A stretch of 64,000 bases of DNA. Origin: Acidobacteriota bacterium. Its GTDB lineage: Bacteria; Acidobacteriota; Thermoanaerobaculia; Multivoradales; Multivoraceae. Every line of letters begins with the position of its first letter. The stretch's first letter is position 1. The stretch is from assembly GCA_028875725.1 (NCBI GenBank), contig JAPPCR010000015.1:310001-374000 (forward strand). Direction: 5' to 3'. Positions 61,179 through 64,000 of this stretch are shown piece after piece. The notes beneath the pieces were generated by a model, which ran no database searches, was not told where the DNA came from, and saw only the letters and a program-made list of their open reading frames with translations. The position numbers and the translations under genes were made by a program.

Positions 61179-61878
61179 GGCGATGTACCCGGTTCCGTCC
61201 TGGCCGGAAACGCCCCGCGTGTACGTCGACTCCTCCGTGTTCTCCGCCTGCGAGAACGAGAAGTACTGGATCAGGGAGTCGTCCCGGAAGCTGTTGGAGC
61301 GGTTCCGTGCCGGCGACATGACCCTCGTCCTGTCGGCCGCGGTCGCGGGCGAGTTGGAATCGGCGACCGAGGCCGCGAGAGCGCTGCCAGGTACAGTGCC
61401 GCGGGAGTACTCGGAGTTTCTGGAACCGTCGGGAGCAGCCGAGGAACTCGCCGACCGCTACATCGAAGCGGGCGCGGCCACGCGACCCGTCGCCCTGCAC
61501 GTCGCCTTCGCCACGCTCGCAAACGTCGACACACTTGCGAGTTGGAACCACAAGCACCTCCTGAACGTCTACCGCAGGCCCCGGTTCAACGCCGTCAACC
61601 GGGAACTCGGTCATCCCTCGATCGAGATGTACGAGCCTCCGGCCATCCTGGGCGAGAACTATCGCGACCCGAACGACAAGAGCTTCGACTGCGTCGGCTT
61701 CATGCGCGAGCAGAGGGACCGCATCAGTCGGAAGTTGGAGACCATGACTCCCGAGGAACGGGTGGACTCGATCAACAACCGAGAGATCACGGACCCCATC
61801 CTCCGTCGCATCTTGTACCGGTCCCGCAAAGTCAAGCTGAGCGAGCTCGGCACATCGCGTCCAGATCCCGGAGCATAG
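61168..61878 (+). CDS. PIN-domain ribonuclease with fused antitoxin-like C-terminal segment
   Basis: 236 aa. The PIN-domain metal-binding acids appear as Asp21 (YVDSSVF), Glu62 (VAGELE) and Asp121 (NVDTLASWN), with NHKHLLN after it as in VapC-type PIN proteins. Residues 171-222 (SFDCVGFMREQRDRISRKLETMTPEERV) resemble the small separate antitoxin-type protein found beside this PIN family. They may act in cis here. It starts 11 bp inside hsdM and lies between hsdM and hsdS. If active, it cleaves RNA and could report on failure of the restriction system, by analogy with PrrC (inference). Confidence 0.7.
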   Translation: MTAEAMYPVPSWPETPRVYVDSSVFSACENEKYWIRESSRKLLERFRAGDMTLVLSAAVAGELESATEAARALPGTVPREYSEFLEPSGAAEELADRYIEAGAATRPVALHVAFATLANVDTLASWNHKHLLNVYRRPRFNAVNRELGHPSIEMYEPPAILGENYRDPNDKSFDCVGFMREQRDRISRKLETMTPEERVDSINNREITDPILRRILYRSRKVKLSELGTSRPDPGA

Positions 61879-62162
61879 GCACTTGAACGGCAAAACGGGG
61901 CTGCTCAGGCACGAGACCCGCAGCGGAACGGCGTGGGTGGCAAATCGATCCGCTCAGCGGCGCGGGAACGGGATTCTCGACCCGCGTTCGGACAACGCGC
62001 CGCCGGGGAGTGGCGATGCCGCGCCAGCCAACGCGCCGAAGGGAACGGCCTCGTGAACAGTTGGCGAACGGCAACCCGCCACACCGCGCCATTCCCGCCG
62101 CCCCGATTGTCGGCGACGACGTAGTCATGCAACCGAGCCCACTCCTTGAAGACGACTCTGCG

Positions 62163-63539
62163 ATGGTCCTGAGCCTACCCACCTATGCCGAAACCAGGGA
62201 CTCCGGCGTCGAGTGGCTCGGGGATGTGCCGGCGCACTGGGAAGTACGTCGCATCAAGGACTGGCTCCGAGTGAACCAGACCGTGCTCCCGGAGGACACC
62301 GACCCGGACTACGAGTTCCACTACATCGACATTGGTGCAGTCCAGGCGGGCGTCCTGGTTGGCGATCCCGTACGCATGAGGTTCGGCACTTCTCCGTCAA
62401 GAGCCAGGCGTGTCCTTCGTGGGGGAGACACGATCGTCTCCACCGTAAGGACCTACCTGAAGGCAGTCTTGCATGTGCCTGCGGGAGGGGACGACCTTGT
62501 CGCCTCAACAGGCTTCGCAGTCTTGACGCCCCAAGCCGCGACCGAACCAGCCTTCGTTGGCTCTCTCTGTCGCAGCCAACCCTTCACCGATTTCGTAATG
62601 GCCCAATCAGTAGGCGTCGCATATCCGGCTATCGCCGAAACGAGGTTGTCGGCAGTACCGGTTGCGATTCCCCCGCTGGAAGAACAGACAGCCATCGTTC
62701 GCTTCCTCGACTACGTCGACCGGCGCATCCGGCAGTACATCCGAGCCAAGGAGAAGTTGATCGCGGCGCTGGAGGAGCAGAAGCAGGCCGTCATCCATCA
62801 GGCTGTCACGGGCCAGATCGATGTCCGAACCGGCGAGCCCTATCCCGCCTATCGGGAGTCCGGCCTCGACTGGCTGCCAGAAGTGCCGAAGCACTGGGAG
62901 GTTCGACCGAGCCGGCGTGTCTTTCGACCCCGGAAGGAACTGGCCCGGTCCGGAGACACTCAGCTTTCGGCGACTCAGGCCTACGGTGTGATTGCGCAGG
63001 CGGAGTACGAGGCGAAGATTGGGCGAAAGGTGACCAAGATCACCCGCAACCTACAGCAACGGCGGCACGTGGAAGTGGATGACTTTGTGATCAGCATGAG
63101 GAGCTTCCAGGGTGGCCTCGAACGGGCATGGCGTAGCGGCTGTATTCGGTCTTCCTACATCGTGCTTCAAGCTGCCGTGCCTCTGAACGTCGACTACTTC
63201 GGCCGTCTCTTCAAATCACGAGGCTACATCGCCGCGCTGCAGTCGACGGCGAACTTCATTCGAGATGGCCAAGACCTGAGCTTCGAGAACTTCGCGAGAG
63301 TTCATCTGCCCTTTCCGGCACCAGAGGAGCAGCACGAGATTGCGGAGGCCATTGGCCGAAGCGTGCGCCAAGCGTCCTCAGAGATTGAGATTTCTCGCCG
63401 AAGGATCAGTCTTCTACGCGAGTACAGCGTCCGACTTCTGGCCGACGTGGTCACCGGCAAACTCGACGTGCGCGGTGCAGCCGTAGCTCTGCCTGAAGAA
63501 GAAGATCCTCTTGGCCACTCTGGGCGGGATGTCGCCTAG
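62163..63539 (+). CDS. hsdS: Type I restriction-modification specificity subunit (HsdS)
   Basis: 458 aa from ATG 62163 (an earlier in-frame ATG is at 62127). Two half-subunits each begin with an SGVEWLGDVPAHWEV-like block, here again SGLDWLPEVPKHWEV near 237. Each then has a variable target-recognition domain. The central conserved helix is IRAKEKLIAALEEQKQAVIHQAVTG and the second conserved helix is near the end (ISRRRISLLREYSVRLLADVVTGKLDV). The first recognition domain is lower in G+C than its surroundings, consistent with domain swapping. The 284-bp stretch before it (61879-62162) shows nothing recognisable. Confidence 0.88.
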   Translation: MVLSLPTYAETRDSGVEWLGDVPAHWEVRRIKDWLRVNQTVLPEDTDPDYEFHYIDIGAVQAGVLVGDPVRMRFGTSPSRARRVLRGGDTIVSTVRTYLKAVLHVPAGGDDLVASTGFAVLTPQAATEPAFVGSLCRSQPFTDFVMAQSVGVAYPAIAETRLSAVPVAIPPLEEQTAIVRFLDYVDRRIRQYIRAKEKLIAALEEQKQAVIHQAVTGQIDVRTGEPYPAYRESGLDWLPEVPKHWEVRPSRRVFRPRKELARSGDTQLSATQAYGVIAQAEYEAKIGRKVTKITRNLQQRRHVEVDDFVISMRSFQGGLERAWRSGCIRSSYIVLQAAVPLNVDYFGRLFKSRGYIAALQSTANFIRDGQDLSFENFARVHLPFPAPEEQHEIAEAIGRSVRQASSEIEISRRRISLLREYSVRLLADVVTGKLDVRGAAVALPEEEDPLGHSGRDVA

Positions 63540-63597
63540 CCGGTGGATACCCATTGTGCTCGGGCAGCCGCTCCCTACGAAGCCGCCTAACTCGCAA

Positions 63598-63636
63598 AGG
63601 ACGCCTCTTCCAAAACCAGGTCAACGCAGGCGTCCT
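63598..63636 (+). terminator. Weak hairpin after hsdS
   Basis: Nine-base inverted repeat AGGACGCCT / AGGCGTCCT with a 21-base loop, 58 bp after the hsdS stop, no T-tract. It is a possible terminator or processing site before the gene at 63676. Confidence 0.25.
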
Positions 63637-63675
63637 GCGCCAGAGCTTGATACAAATGGCTTGGAAGCCCAATCG

Positions 63676-64000
63676 ATGCCCATCTCTTTCACGCCGATCG
63701 GCGCAGACCCCAACTGGCGCGGTTCCACCTGGACCGTCGACGACGAACTGCAGTTGGCGAGCATGCTCGCCCGCGTCGCCGTCGGCCAAGCCGCTGTCGT
63801 CGAGAAGATCCTGCGGGAGACCGGATGCGCTCCTCCAGACATGGCAACTGCCGGGCTCCAAGGTGCACGACACCTTCTGACGGTCAGGCCAGACGAAGGG
63901 CCCGCGCACCGAGATGGTTGGATCTTCCAGGTGATCTCTTGGATGGCTGCGCACCTGCAATCGAAGACAACGCCCCAGCGAACCCTCATCCGTCCACCGC
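63676..64000 (+). CDS. Unrecognised protein, N-terminal part only (runs off right edge)
   Basis: Open frame of 108 codons from ATG 63676 with no stop before the window end. It begins MPISFTPIGADPNWRGSTWT and later reads VEKILRETGC and DGWIFQVISWMAAHL. I do not recognise the family. It could be the N-terminus of an HsdR-like, nuclease or other defence protein, since it follows hsdS by 136 bp. The reverse-strand frames over the same bases have less protein-like sequence. Confidence 0.5.
   Translation, partial: MPISFTPIGADPNWRGSTWTVDDELQLASMLARVAVGQAAVVEKILRETGCAPPDMATAGLQGARHLLTVRPDEGPAHRDGWIFQVISWMAAHLQSKTTPQRTLIRPP

Noticed and set aside
1..64000. CRISPR arrays, rRNA, tRNA, integrases or transposases
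   Set aside because: No regularly spaced repeats, no tRNA cloverleaf-like or rRNA sequence and no recognisable recombinase were seen on either strand by eye.

Overview
The window is a high-GC (by eye roughly two thirds G+C), densely coded chromosomal segment from a Gram-negative bacterium. It has a TonB-dependent receptor, several lipoproteins and Tat-exported oxidoreductases. Paired PSD1 cytochrome/DUF1501 genes are typical of Planctomycetota, Verrucomicrobiota and Acidobacteriota. A Cys-containing 'LDGC' C-terminal domain, which I associate with Acidobacteriota (Thermoanaerobaculia-like) exported proteins, makes an acidobacterial origin my best guess, held with low confidence. I saw no rRNA, tRNA, CRISPR array, transposase or integrase.

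Left part (1-13,821): acyl-CoA and secreted-enzyme genes. These are an acyl-CoA synthetase cut by the left edge, an exported alkaline phosphatase, a fused B12-dependent isobutyryl-CoA mutase (icmF), an enoyl-CoA hydratase, a Gfo/Idh/MocA oxidoreductase, small exported proteins, an FGE-sulfatase-fold protein lacking the catalytic cysteines, and a PHP-domain protein.

Middle left (13,900-26,633): a sugar ABC permease and its binding lipoprotein, separated by a TylF-like methyltransferase gene on the other strand and without an ATPase gene. Beside them lies a tightly packed minus-strand run: two tandem sulfatases, an Old-Yellow-Enzyme-like reductase, a DUF993 protein, an Oar-like TonB receptor, a YcaQ-like DNA glycosylase and the sugar-binding protein. 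Start/stop overlaps (TTGA, GTGA, 8 bp) show translational coupling.

Middle (26,712-36,642): a glycoside-oxidation-like set. It holds a Gfo/Idh/MocA oxidoreductase coupled to a LamG/DUF1080-like protein, a DUF6807 protein, a cupin lipoprotein, a GMC dehydrogenase with a Cys cluster overlapping its Tat-exported small subunit, a dienelactone hydrolase, a GST and an orphan D12-class adenine methyltransferase. Then follow a PQQ-type beta-propeller, a photolyase, an MFS carrier, a second GST and two tandem NTF2-like lipoproteins.

Right middle (43,086-58,545): a plus-strand cluster led by an unusual nuclease-fold/beta-lactamase-fold fusion. After it come two PSD1/DUF1549/DUF1553 proteins, each with a DUF1501 partner, a cytochrome-WD40 protein and a PPC-domain protein, mostly joined by ATGA/GTGA overlaps. 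A roughly 177-bp palindromic element with 26-bp perfect inverted repeats lies inside this cluster.

Right end (58,600-64,000): a defence-type island. It contains a HicB-like orphan, a HigA-like fragment, a type I restriction-modification methylase (hsdM) whose 5' end carries an in-frame TGA, a PIN-domain ribonuclease apparently fused to an antitoxin-like tail and overlapping hsdM, hsdS, and an unrecognised gene running off the edge. No hsdR is visible. This arrangement, a PIN nuclease embedded in an hsd operon, is the best candidate here for an undescribed system.
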